The notes: generated by a model not told the origin, from the sequence alone. Numbered from the stretch's first letter, positions 8,087 to 17,489 are shown. The stretch is 64,000 nucleotides of DNA from Clostridiales bacterium (GCA_015056085.1 SVHA01000002.1:1-64000); one strand, 5' to 3'. Program-made: numbers and translations.

Positions 8087-8192
8087 TAATGGGTCAAGGG
8101 TCGAAGACCCTTGCGGGGGTGTCGGGGGCAGGGCCCCCGACTGGGGTGCGGGGCAACGCCCCGCAGGGTGACCAGGGGGCACAGCCCCCTGG

Positions 8193-9965
8193 TCACCGGC
8201 GGATGGTGATCACCTGCTTGTCGTGAATGGGCGTCTCCTGCCCCAGCGCATCCACGCCATCCAGATACCGGGTGATGACCACCGTGTCATCATCCAGTGC
8301 CTCCGTGACGCAATGGCCATACTTCAACACATCGGAATGCTGCCGCTGGGTCATCAGCGCAGCAATATCCTCCTGCAGCGCCTTGTCTTCCTTTCCCCAG
8401 GGGAAAGGCCGGCGGCAGAAGGGATCATGGCAGCCTGTCAGGCCTGCCTCGTCGCCATAATATACCGTGGGGCAGCCGGGCAGGGCGCACAGCAGCGCCA
8501 CTGCCTTGCGATAACGGCTCGTTGCCAGCGCATACTCATCTTCCGTCAGGAAAAGCTGATGCTGCTCTGCCTTGGGCAGATCTTCCCCGGCCTTGTCCGC
8601 CAGGAAGTTCAGCACCCGGGCACGATCGTGACTGCCCAGCAGATTCATCAGCGCGTAGCGGAAGGGTGCAGGGTACACTTCTGCCTGATGATTGATCAGC
8701 CGCACCAACTGCAGGGCGGTGGTCTTGCCCGTCAGGAACGAAATAATGGCGTCCCGAAGGGGATAGTTCATCACGCTGTCGAGGGTGTCGCCGCTGCAGT
8801 AGCAGCGCATTTCGCCGTAGGCAATCTTGTTGCTGGCGTCTTCCCACACCTCGCCCAGCACCACGGCTTCGGGGTTTTCCTGCTTGGCGCTCTTGCGCAG
8901 CTTCCGCAGGAAGTCCATGGTCAGTTCATCGGCCACGTCCAGCCGCCATCCGCAGGCGCCGGCACGAATCCACCGGGGCACAATGCCTTCTTCCGGGCCC
9001 AGAATGAACTTCTGGTATGCCGGGTGATCCTTGCGGCATTCGGGCAGGGAATCAATGTCCCACCAGCAGCGGTAATCATTGGGGAAGCGCCGGAAGGTGT
9101 ACCAGTCGTAATAGGGCGATTCCTTGCTCTGATAGGCGCCGAGGGTGTCGTAGGTGCCGTAGCGGTTGAAGTACCGGCTGTCCTCGCCCGTGTGGGAGAA
9201 CACGCCGTCCAGCATCACCCGCATCCCGTATTGGGAAGCCTCCTGGCACAGGCGGCGGAATTCCTCCTCCGTGCCCAGAAGGGGATCGATCATGGTGTAA
9301 TCGCCGGTGTCATAGCGGTGATTGGACCGGGCTTTGAAAATCGGGTTGAGGTAGATGATATCAATGCCCATGTCCCGCAGATAGGGCAGTTTTTCCATAA
9401 TGCCCGTCAGCGTGCCGCCGAAGAAATCCAACTCCATGTACTCGCCGCCCCGCTTGTCCGTTTCCGGCAGCAGGTCTTCATCCCAGGAAGGGTGAACGTA
9501 GCGGTCCGTGCGGTTGTCCACCGCCTGGGTGGGCGCACGATGGAAGCGGTCGGGGAAAATCTGATAGATGTTGGCGCCGTGCATGAAAGCGGGCGTCTTG
9601 TAGGCGGGGTCGTATACGGTGATCTGAAAGGACTCCGGGTCGTCGCTGTCGTACACGCCGCCCACGCCGCCCAGCCGGTCATAGGCTGCGCCGTAGCGGA
9701 CAGTCCGGCCATCCTTGCGATAGGCGATGAAGTAGTACCAGTAGGGGCCGGTCTTGTCCTTGGGCATGGTTACGGTGGTTTCCCAGGTGTCGCCCGGCTT
9801 TTTCTTCATCACGAAGCACAGTTCTTCCTCAAACCAGGTGCGCAGCACCACGGACTGGGCATTTTCGCACAAAAGGCGCAGCGTGACCGCTGTGCCGGAG
9901 GTCACTGCACCCTGAGGGCTCCTGAAGAAAGGATTCTGGGAATCATGAAGCAGCATATCATCCAT
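8193..9965 (-). CDS. GH13 alpha-glucan hydrolase, neopullulanase/cyclomaltodextrinase-like
   Basis: A 590-residue cytoplasmic enzyme (no signal peptide) of glycoside hydrolase family 13. An N-terminal beta-domain of about 120 residues resembles CBM34 of neopullulanases. The barrel then shows DGVFSHTG (253-260), GWRLDVADE with the predicted nucleophile Asp343, GEVWEDA with acid/base Glu372, and GSHDR with Asp447. Such enzymes cut alpha-1,4 (and some alpha-1,6) links in maltodextrins. The gene follows glgP on the same strand with a 67-base gap, so the two probably act together on glycogen or imported maltodextrins. ATG 9965 has only a weak upstream site (GGGATGG). The exact substrate cannot be told from sequence. 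Confidence 0.88.
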   Translation of the reverse strand: MDDMLLHDSQNPFFRSPQGAVTSGTAVTLRLLCENAQSVVLRTWFEEELCFVMKKKPGDTWETTVTMPKDKTGPYWYYFIAYRKDGRTVRYGAAYDRLGGVGGVYDSDDPESFQITVYDPAYKTPAFMHGANIYQIFPDRFHRAPTQAVDNRTDRYVHPSWDEDLLPETDKRGGEYMELDFFGGTLTGIMEKLPYLRDMGIDIIYLNPIFKARSNHRYDTGDYTMIDPLLGTEEEFRRLCQEASQYGMRVMLDGVFSHTGEDSRYFNRYGTYDTLGAYQSKESPYYDWYTFRRFPNDYRCWWDIDSLPECRKDHPAYQKFILGPEEGIVPRWIRAGACGWRLDVADELTMDFLRKLRKSAKQENPEAVVLGEVWEDASNKIAYGEMRCYCSGDTLDSVMNYPLRDAIISFLTGKTTALQLVRLINHQAEVYPAPFRYALMNLLGSHDRARVLNFLADKAGEDLPKAEQHQLFLTEDEYALATSRYRKAVALLCALPGCPTVYYGDEAGLTGCHDPFCRRPFPWGKEDKALQEDIAALMTQRQHSDVLKYGHCVTEALDDDTVVITRYLDGVDALGQETPIHDKQVITIRR

Positions 9966-9997
9966 CCCGTCATAACAAAATGGGGAACATCACGAAA

Positions 9998-10026
9998 GCG
10001 CCCGGAATACAGGTGTACCCGGGCGC
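9998..10026 (-). other. Stem-loop between glgP and the GH13 gene
   Basis: GCGCCCGG (minus strand, starting at 10026) pairs with CCGGGCGC, loop 13 bases, followed by TTTCG. It lies in the 67-base gap of a co-directional pair. It may act as a partial terminator or mRNA-stabilising hairpin that lowers the downstream gene's output. Confidence 0.5.
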
Positions 10027-10032
10027 AGGGAA

Positions 10033-12489
10033 TCAGTGCTTGTGCAGGGGGGTCATGTGCCAGATGGTATCGTTGTACTCCCTGATGGTGCGGTCAGAGG
10101 AGAACACGCCGGACATGGCGGTGTTGATGACGGCCATGCGGTTCCACTTGTCTTTGTCGGCGTAATCCTGATTGACACGCTGCTGGGCCATGGAGTAGGA
10201 GCCGAAGTCCTTGAGCACAAAGTAGGGGTCAGCCAGGGAGCCCCAGTCGGCCATCAGCAGGGAATGGTACAGCTCCTGGAAGGCGCCGGGCGCTTCGGGA
10301 AGGAGCGTGCCGTCGATGAGCTGGGTCAGTGCCTGACGGATTTCGTGGTTGGTCTCATAGATGGTCATGGGGTTGTAGGTGCCATCGCGGTACATATCCA
10401 GCACCGTGTCAGAGCGCATACCGAAGATGTAGATGTTGTCCATGCCCACCTGCTGGGAGATCTCCACATTGGCGCCGTCCATGGTGCCGATGGTGACAGC
10501 GCCGTTCATCATGTACTTCATGTTGCCGGTGCCGCTGGCCTCCTTGGAGGCGGTGGAGAGCTGCTCGGACAGTTCCGTGGCAGGGATGAGAACCTGGGCG
10601 CTGGACACATCGTAGTTCTCCAGGAACACCACCTGCAGCATCTGGCGGGCCCGGGGATGGGCGTCGATGAGGCGGGAGAGGGCGTTGATGAAGCGGATGA
10701 TCTGCTTGGCGCGGTTGTAGCCGGGGGCCGCCTTGGAGCCGAAGATGAATGCACGGGGCTCCATGGTGAAGGAGGCGTCGTTGACGATGCGGTTATACAA
10801 AACCAGAATGTGCAGGGCGTTGAGCATCTGGCGCTTGTACTCATGCAGACGCTTGGACTGGGCGTCGAACATGAAGTCGGGGTCCACCGTCACGCCCTGC
10901 TGGCGCTTGAGGTATTCCGTCAGGCGCAACTTGTTTTCCCGCTTGATGGCGGCGAACTTTTCCCGGAAGGCGGCGTCATCGGCAAAGGGAGCAAGGTTGC
11001 TGAGCAGGGAGGTGTCCTTGATCCAGTCGGTGCCGATGGATTCGTTGATCAGGCTGGTCAGCTTGGGGTTGCAGGCCATGAGCCAGCGGCGATGGGTGAT
11101 GCCGTTGGTGATGGCGCTGAACTTTTCGGGCATCACGGCGTGGAAATCCCGGAAGGTTTCCGCCTTGAGGATGTCGCCGTGGAGCTGGCTGACGCCGTTG
11201 GTGTTGAAGGTCATGGCTACGCACAGGTTCGCCATGTGAATCTGGCCATAGCTGATGATGGCCATCTTGCCCACCCGCTCTGCCTGACCGGGGAAGTGAT
11301 TCCACAGGCGGGCGCACAGGCGGCGATTCATCTCCACCAGAATCATGTGGATGCGGGGCAGGAGCGTGCGCACCATGTCCTCGGGCCACTTTTCCAGGGC
11401 CTCGGCCATGATGGTGTGGTTGGTGTAGGCCATGGTCTTGCTGACGATGGCCTGCGCTTCGTCCCAGCCCAGGCCTTCCTGGTCCATCAGCAGGCGCATC
11501 AGTTCGGGGATGGCCAGACCGGGATGGGTGTCATTGATGTGAATGACCACCTGCTCGGGCAGACGCTGCCAGTCGGGGCCGTTGAGCTTCTTGAAGTCCC
11601 GCAGGATGTACTGCAGGGTGGCAGAGGTGAAGAAATACTGCTGCTTGAGGCGCAAGAGCTTGCCCTCGTAGTGCTTGTCTTCGGGATAGAGGATGTTGGA
11701 GATGGCCTCCGCCAGTTCCTTTTCTGCGGCGGCCTGCACATAGTGGCCTTCGCCGAAGTCGCTCAGGTTCATGCGCTTGGGACTGCGGGCGCTCCACAGG
11801 CGCAGGCTGTTGACGGTGGAGGTGTCATAACCCACGATGGGCATATCGTAGGGGATGGCTTCCACGGTGTTATAATCCCTGTGGACAAAGGTCATGCGGC
11901 CGTTTTCTTCGGTCATGTCCACATGGCCGTTGAAGTGCACCTCGCAGGCGTCTTCCATCACGGGCATTTCCCAGACGTTGCCGTTGCCCAGCCAGTAGTC
12001 GGGCAGTTCCACCTGCTGACCGTCGATGATCTTCTGGCGGAACAGGCCGTATTCATAGCGGATGGAGCAGCCCATGGTGGGCAGGTCCAGAGATGCCAGG
12101 GAGTCCATAAAGCAGGCAGCCAGACGGCCCAGACCGCCGTTGCCCAGGGCAGGTTCCGGCTCTTCCTTGAGCACGTCGTCGATGTTGATGTCCAGTTCCT
12201 TCAGCGCCTGCTGATAGGCGTCGGTGGAAACGAGGTTGAGGATGTTGCAGTACAGGCTGCGGCCCATCAGGAATTCCACGGAGAGATAATACAGGCGCTT
12301 GGCCTTGGAGGTCTTGCGCTCCTGGCGGGAAATCATCCACTTCTGCATAATCTGATCGCGGACAGTGGAAGCCAGGGCGCGGTAAATCTGCTGATTGGAC
12401 GCTTCCTTGATGGTGCGGCCGTTATACCGCTGAAGCTTGCCGACAATGGATGCCTTGATGGACTCCTTGTCGAAGGTCGTGGTAGGCAT
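10033..12489 (-). CDS. glgP: Glycogen/starch/alpha-glucan phosphorylase
   Basis: An 818-residue GT35 phosphorylase that releases glucose-1-phosphate from alpha-1,4-glucan ends. The pyridoxal-phosphate site EASGTGNMKYMMNGAVTIGT is complete, with Lys658 as the cofactor lysine, followed by DGANVEI. The N-terminal region has GNGGLGRLAACFMDSLA and EYGLFRQ, as expected. Length is normal. I chose ATG 12489 because GGAGGA lies just upstream; an earlier in-frame ATG lacks a site. The downstream GH13 enzyme would remove side chains or short dextrins. Divergent from the Zn-ribbon/dinB unit. Confidence 0.96.
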   Translation of the reverse strand: MPTTTFDKESIKASIVGKLQRYNGRTIKEASNQQIYRALASTVRDQIMQKWMISRQERKTSKAKRLYYLSVEFLMGRSLYCNILNLVSTDAYQQALKELDINIDDVLKEEPEPALGNGGLGRLAACFMDSLASLDLPTMGCSIRYEYGLFRQKIIDGQQVELPDYWLGNGNVWEMPVMEDACEVHFNGHVDMTEENGRMTFVHRDYNTVEAIPYDMPIVGYDTSTVNSLRLWSARSPKRMNLSDFGEGHYVQAAAEKELAEAISNILYPEDKHYEGKLLRLKQQYFFTSATLQYILRDFKKLNGPDWQRLPEQVVIHINDTHPGLAIPELMRLLMDQEGLGWDEAQAIVSKTMAYTNHTIMAEALEKWPEDMVRTLLPRIHMILVEMNRRLCARLWNHFPGQAERVGKMAIISYGQIHMANLCVAMTFNTNGVSQLHGDILKAETFRDFHAVMPEKFSAITNGITHRRWLMACNPKLTSLINESIGTDWIKDTSLLSNLAPFADDAAFREKFAAIKRENKLRLTEYLKRQQGVTVDPDFMFDAQSKRLHEYKRQMLNALHILVLYNRIVNDASFTMEPRAFIFGSKAAPGYNRAKQIIRFINALSRLIDAHPRARQMLQVVFLENYDVSSAQVLIPATELSEQLSTASKEASGTGNMKYMMNGAVTIGTMDGANVEISQQVGMDNIYIFGMRSDTVLDMYRDGTYNPMTIYETNHEIRQALTQLIDGTLLPEAPGAFQELYHSLLMADWGSLADPYFVLKDFGSYSMAQQRVNQDYADKDKWNRMAVINTAMSGVFSSDRTIREYNDTIWHMTPLHKH

Positions 12490-12574
12490 GGGGGGTACTC
12501 CTCCTTCGTATATGCGCCGGACACAAGGCCCGGAATCATGCAATATATATGCGCCGGAAAGACCGGCTTCATGC

Positions 12575-12603
12575 ATTATACTCTATTTTCGCCAAAAGTA
12601 CAA
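12575..12603 (-). promoter_or_regulatory. Promoter candidate for glgP
   Basis: On the minus strand TTGTAC, 17 bp, TATAAT (plus coordinates 12598-12603 and 12575-12580). The -10 is perfect, the -35 weak. The leader of about 80 bases contains two CCGGCGCATATA repeats of unknown meaning. Confidence 0.5.
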
Positions 12604-12672
12604 GTTTTTCCCGTGTTTTCGGAAACGTTTTCGGAATTCCCCTCATCGGGGCGGGATCAGGCCCTGTTCCCC

Positions 12673-12701
12673 TTGCCCCATTCAGGTCTTCGTGGTATAA
12701 T
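12673..12701 (+). promoter_or_regulatory. Promoter of the Zn-ribbon/dinB unit
   Basis: TTGCCC (12673-12678), 17-bp spacer, perfect TATAAT (12696-12701). Distance to the 12750 start is about 48 bases. No LexA-type box was recognised nearby. Confidence 0.6.
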
Positions 12702-12749
12702 ATGACCATGTTCCCGGGCGAAAAACCCGGCAGAAAGGATGAATGTTTC

Positions 12750-12998
12750 ATGCGTTGTTCCTGCAAGGAGTGCGGCGTGTATATGGTGCAGGCGGAAAGC
12801 GATCACCTGGGCTGCATCTGCCCGGAGTGCAAGTATCGCTGCAACGATTGTCTGGGCACCAACACCGTGGTCAGCCGGGAGTCTTTGCGGGCCCTGGCCT
12901 TCGACCCCCGCTTCCAGCCGGATTCCCTCAATGAATCCTTCCTGCCTCAGGACGAGGAGGACGAACAGGACGGTGCGCCCTATGACCTGCGGCGGTAA
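12750..12998 (+). CDS. Small zinc-ribbon-like protein
   Basis: An 82-residue protein of unrecognised family. Two CxxC-type knuckles are obvious: CSCKEC near the start, then CICPEC and CNDC (residues about 26-40), enough cysteines for one or two structural zinc ions. The rest is acidic and probably flexible (LPQDEEDEQDGAP). The start at 12750 follows AAAGGATG. Its last 17 bases overlap the start of the DNA polymerase IV gene, so the two are co-translated. A link to lesion bypass is only inferred from this overlap; a nonspecific nucleic-acid-binding role is equally possible. Confidence 0.65.
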   Translation: MRCSCKECGVYMVQAESDHLGCICPECKYRCNDCLGTNTVVSRESLRALAFDPRFQPDSLNESFLPQDEEDEQDGAPYDLRR

Positions 12999-14202
12999 GC
13001 GGGTCATACTCCACTGCGACTGCAACAATTTCTTTGCGTCGGTGGAGTTGTTGGAGCATCCGGAACTCAAGGACAAGCCGGTGGCGGTGGCGGGCGACCC
13101 GGAAGGCCGCCACGGCATCATTCTGGCGAAAAATAACATCGCAAAGGCCTACGGCGTGCAGACGGCGGAGGCCATCTGGCAGGCACGGCAGAAATGCCCG
13201 GGCCTTGTTTTGCTGCCGCCCCATCATGACAAGTATGCGGAGATGTCCCGCCGGGTCAATGAGATCTACCTCAGCGTCACCGATCAGGTGGAGCCCTTTT
13301 CTGTGGATGAAAGCTGGCTGGATGTGACGGCGTCCCAGGGGCTTTTCGGGGATGGCAAGACCATTGCGGATTTGCTGCGCCGTCGGGTGCGGGAGGAACT
13401 GGGCATCACCATCTCCGTGGGCGTGAGCGATAACAAGACCTGGGCCAAACTCGGCAGTGATTACAAAAAGCCGGATGCCACCACCTGCATCACCCGGGAG
13501 AACTTTGCGGAACTGATGCACCCGCTGGCGGCGTCGGAGATGCTCTTTGTGGGCAAAAGCGCCGCCCAGCAACTGAAAAAGCACGGCGTCACCACCATCG
13601 GCGCCATGGCGGCCTGCACCAAGGAACTGCTCACGGCCTATCTGGGCAAGCAGGGCGAAAGCTGCTGGCGGATGGTCCATGGGCTGGACGACAGTCCGGT
13701 GAAGGTATGGGGCGAAACGGACCCAGTAAAATCCGTGGGCAACAGCCTGACCTTCCCCCACGATCTGGTGGGCAGGGAGGCCTGCCATGCGGGATTGATG
13801 CCCCTGTGCGAGTCCGTGGGCGCAAGGCTGCGGGCCCAGCACCTCAAGTGCCGCACCGTCACCGTGCAGATCAAGGATCCCCAGCTCAAGGTGATTTCCC
13901 GCCAGCACACTTTGCCCATGCCCACCAACCTTACCAGGCAACTCTACCGGGAGTCCTGCGCCATTTTTGACGCCGCCTGGCCCGCCCATGCGCCGGTGCG
14001 GTTGCTGTCCGTCACGGCGGACGGTCTGTGCGGCGAGGACGACCCTGCGCCGGCCCAACTGTCCCTTTTGGAGTGCGTGCGGGAGGACGACCCGAAGCAG
14101 GTGCGGCTGGAACAGGCCATTGATGGCGTCAGACGGCGCTTTGGCAAGGATGCCGTCAGCAGCGCTTTGCCTGACATGATGCGCAGGGACAGGGAAGAAT
14201 GA
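12982..14202 (+). CDS. dinB: Y-family DNA polymerase (DinB/Pol IV)
   Basis: A 406-residue translesion polymerase. The palm motif HCDCNNFFASVE carries the metal ligand Asp13, and FSVDESWLDVT gives Asp109-Glu110. A helix-hairpin-helix-like region (about 178-200) and a C-terminal little-finger domain follow, so the enzyme looks complete. ATG 12982 lies inside the upstream reading frame and overlaps its stop; no stronger start is available. DinB copies damaged DNA with low fidelity. The C-terminus lacks an obvious QLSLF-like clamp motif except AQLSLLEC, which resembles one (about residues 358-365). Confidence 0.93.
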   Translation: MTCGGKRVILHCDCNNFFASVELLEHPELKDKPVAVAGDPEGRHGIILAKNNIAKAYGVQTAEAIWQARQKCPGLVLLPPHHDKYAEMSRRVNEIYLSVTDQVEPFSVDESWLDVTASQGLFGDGKTIADLLRRRVREELGITISVGVSDNKTWAKLGSDYKKPDATTCITRENFAELMHPLAASEMLFVGKSAAQQLKKHGVTTIGAMAACTKELLTAYLGKQGESCWRMVHGLDDSPVKVWGETDPVKSVGNSLTFPHDLVGREACHAGLMPLCESVGARLRAQHLKCRTVTVQIKDPQLKVISRQHTLPMPTNLTRQLYRESCAIFDAAWPAHAPVRLLSVTADGLCGEDDPAPAQLSLLECVREDDPKQVRLEQAIDGVRRRFGKDAVSSALPDMMRRDREE

Positions 14203-14222
14203 ATCACCCCCGAAAAAAGGGC

Positions 14223-14251
14223 TTGCAATCGGGGGACAAGTGGCGTATAAT
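14223..14251 (+). promoter_or_regulatory. Promoter of the serS T-box transcript
   Basis: TTGCAA (14223-14228), 17-bp spacer, TATAAT (14246-14251). Transcription should start near 14258, giving a leader of about 260 bases. Confidence 0.65.
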
Positions 14252-14257
14252 AAGAGC

Positions 14258-14500
14258 AACATTTCCCGATGGACGGGGGACGGTTCCGGGCATTGCCTGT
14301 CAAGAGAACTGCCGGAAGGTGCAAGGCAGTCAGGTGGCACGGAATTTCCACTCCCGGATGGGGCAGGCGATGAGTCTGCCGGGTGCGCCCGATACAGCGC
14401 ATACGAGCGGCCGGTGATTCTTCATCGGCAAACTGGGTGGCAACGCGAGCTTCTCGTCCCGGATTTTCCCGGGCAGGGAGGCTCTTTCTGTTTGCAAGCA
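14258..14500 (+). promoter_or_regulatory. T-box riboswitch (serine) controlling serS
   Basis: The leader carries the T-box core TGGGTGGCAACGCGAG (14434-14449, consensus GGGTGGNACCGCG), followed by a long terminator stem from GAGCTTCTCG to GGGAGGCTC and CTTTCTGTTT (about 14446-14492). A large upstream stem I region (about 14270-14400) is present. A UCC codon at about 14345-14360 in the sequence TTTCCACTCCC is a candidate specifier for serine; this is less sure. Uncharged tRNA-Ser would stabilise the antiterminator and switch serS on. Confidence 0.9.
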
Positions 14501-14516
14501 TAAGGAGGAACACATC

Positions 14517-15797
14517 ATGCTGGACATCAATCTCATTCGCAACAACCCCGAACTGGTCAAGGAAAACATCCGCAAGAAGTTCCAGGACAGCAAGCTGGTG
14601 CTGGTGGATGAAGTGATCGAACTGGATAAGCTCAACCGTCAAGCCATTCAGAAGGCCGATACCCTGCGTGGCCAGATCAAGACCATCTCCAAGCAGATCG
14701 GTATGTACATGGGCAAGGGCATGAAGGACGAAGCCGAAGCCGCCAAGGCCCAGGTGGCTGCCATCAAGGCAGAACTGGCTGACCTGGAAGTGAAGGAAGA
14801 GGAATATCAGCAGGAAGTCCGCAAGCGGATGCTGGTGATCCCCAACATCATCGACCCCACCGTGCCTGTGGGCAAGGATGACAGCGAAAACGTGGAAGTG
14901 CAGCGCTACGGCGAGCCCGTCGTGCCGGAATTCGAAGTGCCCTATCATGTGGACATCATGGAGCGCCTCGCCGGCATTGACCTGGACAGCGCCCGCAAGG
15001 TGTCCGGCAATGGCTTCTATTATCTCATGGGCGATATTGCCCGCCTGCATTCCGCCATCCTCAACTATGCCCGGGATTTCATGATTGACCGGGGCTTCAC
15101 CTATGTGATTCCCCCCTACATGATTCACGGCAACGTGGTCACGGGCGTGATGTCCTTCGCCGAAATGGAAAACATGATGTACAAGATCGAGGGTGAAGAC
15201 CTCTACCTCATCGGTACTTCTGAACATTCCATGATCGGCAAGTTCATTGACACCATCCTCACCGAGGATCAGTTGCCCCAGACGCTGACTTCCTATTCCC
15301 CCTGCTTCCGCAAGGAAGTGGGCGCCCACGGTATTGAGGAGCGCGGCGTGTACCGCATCCACCAGTTCGAAAAGCAGGAAATGATCGTGGTGTGCAAGCC
15401 GGAGGAAAGCCCCGAATGGTTCAACAAACTCTGGCAGAACTCCGTTGATTTCTTCCGCAGCCTGGATATTCCCGTGCGTACCCTGGAGTGCTGCTCCGGC
15501 GACCTGGCAGACCTGAAGGTGAAGTCCATCGACGTGGAAGCCTGGTCTCCCCGCCAGAAGAAGTACTTCGAGGTCGGCTCCTGCTCCAACCTGGGCGATG
15601 CTCAGGCCCGCCGCCTGCAGATCCGCGTCAAGGGCGACGACGGACGCAAGTATTTCGCCCATACCCTCAACAACACCTGCGTGGCGCCGCCCCGGATGCT
15701 CATCGCCTTCCTGGAGAATAACCTGGAAGCCGACGGCCGCGTGCGGATTCCCCAGGCGCTGCGGATGTACATGGGCGGCAAGGAATACATCGGCTGA
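14517..15797 (+). CDS. serS: Seryl-tRNA synthetase
   Basis: A 426-residue class II synthetase that charges tRNA-Ser. The N-terminal coiled-coil arm (about 28-105) is rich in Lys/Glu/Ala. Motif 2 is visible in SPCFRKEVGAHGIEERGVYR with HQFEK following, and the C-terminal motif 3 region contains NNTCVAPPRMLIAFLEN. Start ATG follows AAGGAGG. Regulated by the T-box just upstream; a strong terminator follows, so the gene is monocistronic. Confidence 0.97.
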   Translation: MLDINLIRNNPELVKENIRKKFQDSKLVLVDEVIELDKLNRQAIQKADTLRGQIKTISKQIGMYMGKGMKDEAEAAKAQVAAIKAELADLEVKEEEYQQEVRKRMLVIPNIIDPTVPVGKDDSENVEVQRYGEPVVPEFEVPYHVDIMERLAGIDLDSARKVSGNGFYYLMGDIARLHSAILNYARDFMIDRGFTYVIPPYMIHGNVVTGVMSFAEMENMMYKIEGEDLYLIGTSEHSMIGKFIDTILTEDQLPQTLTSYSPCFRKEVGAHGIEERGVYRIHQFEKQEMIVVCKPEESPEWFNKLWQNSVDFFRSLDIPVRTLECCSGDLADLKVKSIDVEAWSPRQKKYFEVGSCSNLGDAQARRLQIRVKGDDGRKYFAHTLNNTCVAPPRMLIAFLENNLEADGRVRIPQALRMYMGGKEYIG

Positions 15798-15822
15798 TTT
15801 CGGCATCATATTTGGTTTTAGT

Positions 15823-15848
15823 CCCCCGGATGTCCGGGGGATTTTTTT
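15823..15848 (+). terminator. Rho-independent terminator of serS
   Basis: CCCCCGGA, TG loop, TCCGGGGG, then ATTTTTTTG. Textbook structure. Confidence 0.9.
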
Positions 15849-15954
15849 GTTTCCCCGCCTGTTTTGTTACATCGGTAAACTTTTCCAGAACGGGAACGAC
15901 CGCCCAATTCCCAGCGTTTTATAGGTGAAAACAAACTCCAAAGGAGGAGAGAAC

Positions 15955-17391
15955 ATGAAGAAATGGGTGGCGTTGATCCTGTGTGCTTTGCTGGCACTGC
16001 CCTGCGTTGCATGGGCGTATGATGAAACGGCTTTCGGTGCGGAAAACACGCCGGACAGCATCCGGGCATTTTTGCAGGAGAGCCGATGGAAGGATTGGGA
16101 AATCACTGGCTGGACGGACACCGATGCGCCCGGCAAAAAGACCGCCTGTGCCTTTGTGGCTGTGCAGAAGGGTAAGGAACATGACCTGCTTGCCTTTGCC
16201 TATGACGGCGACTGGGTTTTCCTGTGGAACAACCCTTATGCCTTGCCCCGGGTGGAGGAGCCTGTGATTCTGGACCGCTTGGGTGACGGCGGAGAAATCG
16301 GCGGTCTGCGCTGGTTCTATGTGGTGGACAATGAGATTCAGGAAGCAACCTGCACCTTTGCCTATGACGGCAACGGCAAATGGTTGCTGCAGCACGTGGG
16401 ACATATTGGCTATTATCGCCCGGATGCACCCACCATGTTCATTGATGCCACCCGGGAAGGTCGCCTGCACATGGAAAACGTGGGCTGGGCGCTGGAAGGG
16501 GAAGAAGTGGACAGAGTTTTCTACGGGGAATATCAGCGGGATTTGCGGTATTTTTCCATGGAAGATTTCCCTTTGACGGTGAAGGAAGCCCGGGAGAAAC
16601 TGACCGTTGCGCCGGACATCCCCTGGGGAACGCTGACGGCGGAGAAAATCAAATTCACCGGCGGACAGAAGTATAAGGTGTATCACGGTCCCGGCGAAGC
16701 GTATGGTCAGGCGGGCGGCGGGAAGGCTGTGGTGTCCACCAATGACTGGATTCAGGTGTTCGGCGTGCAGGACGGCTGGGCGATGATCCAGTACGACATC
16801 AGCGCAGATGAAATGCGTATCGGCTGGATTGACGCTGAGGCGCTGCCGAAGAAGGCGTCTGTGCCGGAACTGACCTTCCCTGGCGAAAAGAGTGCTTATA
16901 CGACAGAAGCCGTCGTGCTGACGGATGATCCGCTGGGCAGCTGCAGGGAAGTGATCAGGCTGGCGCAGGGACAGGTTGTGTCCTGGCTGGCCACCATGGG
17001 CGAATGGGCGTATGTGGAGGTGTCCACGGGCGATCAGCTGCAGGGCTTCGTGCCGGCGGACAGCCTGACCACCGACCGGGTGTTTCATCTGGAAGACCAT
17101 GCGGAATCCACCTTCCAGCACTATCCTCTCACCGGCACATTGAAGGTATCCGGCAGCGGCATGGTGACGCTGTCCATCGACTCCTACACCCCCAAACAGG
17201 GTGGCCATGCGGCTGTATCCTTTGCGGTGTATGATGAAATCAGCGGCGCAGTGCTGATGCGCACCTCTGCGGGCGGTCGCTTCTGGACGGTGCAGGGAAT
17301 GCTGCCGCAAGGCACCACGGCGCTGCTGATTGTGCCTGTGGACGCAAACGGTCAGGAGGACAGGGGCTGCGCTGTCAGCATCCAGTGGTAA
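15955..17391 (+). CDS. Secreted SH3-domain protein of unknown role
   Basis: A 478-residue exported protein. The first 21 residues form a clear signal peptide (MKKWVALILCALLALP... ending AWA). Residues about 239-300 and 316-372 look like two bacterial SH3-type modules: both have the hallmark of a variable strand followed by GWAMI/EWAYVEV and G-[WF]-[IV]-x-A-[ED]-[AS]-L. Such modules bind peptidoglycan peptides. The N-terminal part (22-235) and C-terminal beta-rich part are not recognised. No catalytic domain was found. ATG 15955 is preceded by AAGGAGG. Placed alone between two terminators. Confidence 0.75.
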   Translation: MKKWVALILCALLALPCVAWAYDETAFGAENTPDSIRAFLQESRWKDWEITGWTDTDAPGKKTACAFVAVQKGKEHDLLAFAYDGDWVFLWNNPYALPRVEEPVILDRLGDGGEIGGLRWFYVVDNEIQEATCTFAYDGNGKWLLQHVGHIGYYRPDAPTMFIDATREGRLHMENVGWALEGEEVDRVFYGEYQRDLRYFSMEDFPLTVKEAREKLTVAPDIPWGTLTAEKIKFTGGQKYKVYHGPGEAYGQAGGGKAVVSTNDWIQVFGVQDGWAMIQYDISADEMRIGWIDAEALPKKASVPELTFPGEKSAYTTEAVVLTDDPLGSCREVIRLAQGQVVSWLATMGEWAYVEVSTGDQLQGFVPADSLTTDRVFHLEDHAESTFQHYPLTGTLKVSGSGMVTLSIDSYTPKQGGHAAVSFAVYDEISGAVLMRTSAGGRFWTVQGMLPQGTTALLIVPVDANGQEDRGCAVSIQW

Positions 17392-17409
17392 TCGACAAAT
17401 TCATGATTC

Positions 17410-17440
17410 TTTCAGAGGGGCGGGAAACCGCTCCTCTTTC
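17410..17440 (+). terminator. Terminator-like hairpin after the SH3 gene
   Basis: CAGAGGGGCGG, AAA, CCGCTCCTCTTTCAG. It closely resembles the hairpin at 17686-17709, with a shorter T tract. Confidence 0.5.
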
Positions 17441-17489
17441 AGTTTACCCCAAAAGGTCGAGCATACAGTGCAGTAATTCGCCGTCGGCA

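Larger units (their letters stand above)
6727..8192. repeat. Mosaic repeat block with structured element copy 1
   Basis: This 1.47 kb has no credible gene. Left half: five or six stacked palindromes directly after the hpf stop, then a CCCCAAGCCC terminator. Middle: CCAGGGGGC/GATCGG and CCAAAGGGC/GATCGG modules in both orientations (about 7010-7420), then the roughly 395-bp structured element (7432-7828). Right half: two CCGGAAATCC hairpins facing left (7912-7937, 8061-8086) and palindromes up to the amylase stop at 8193. Translated frames here mirror those in other repeat blocks and are not genes. Confidence 0.85.
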
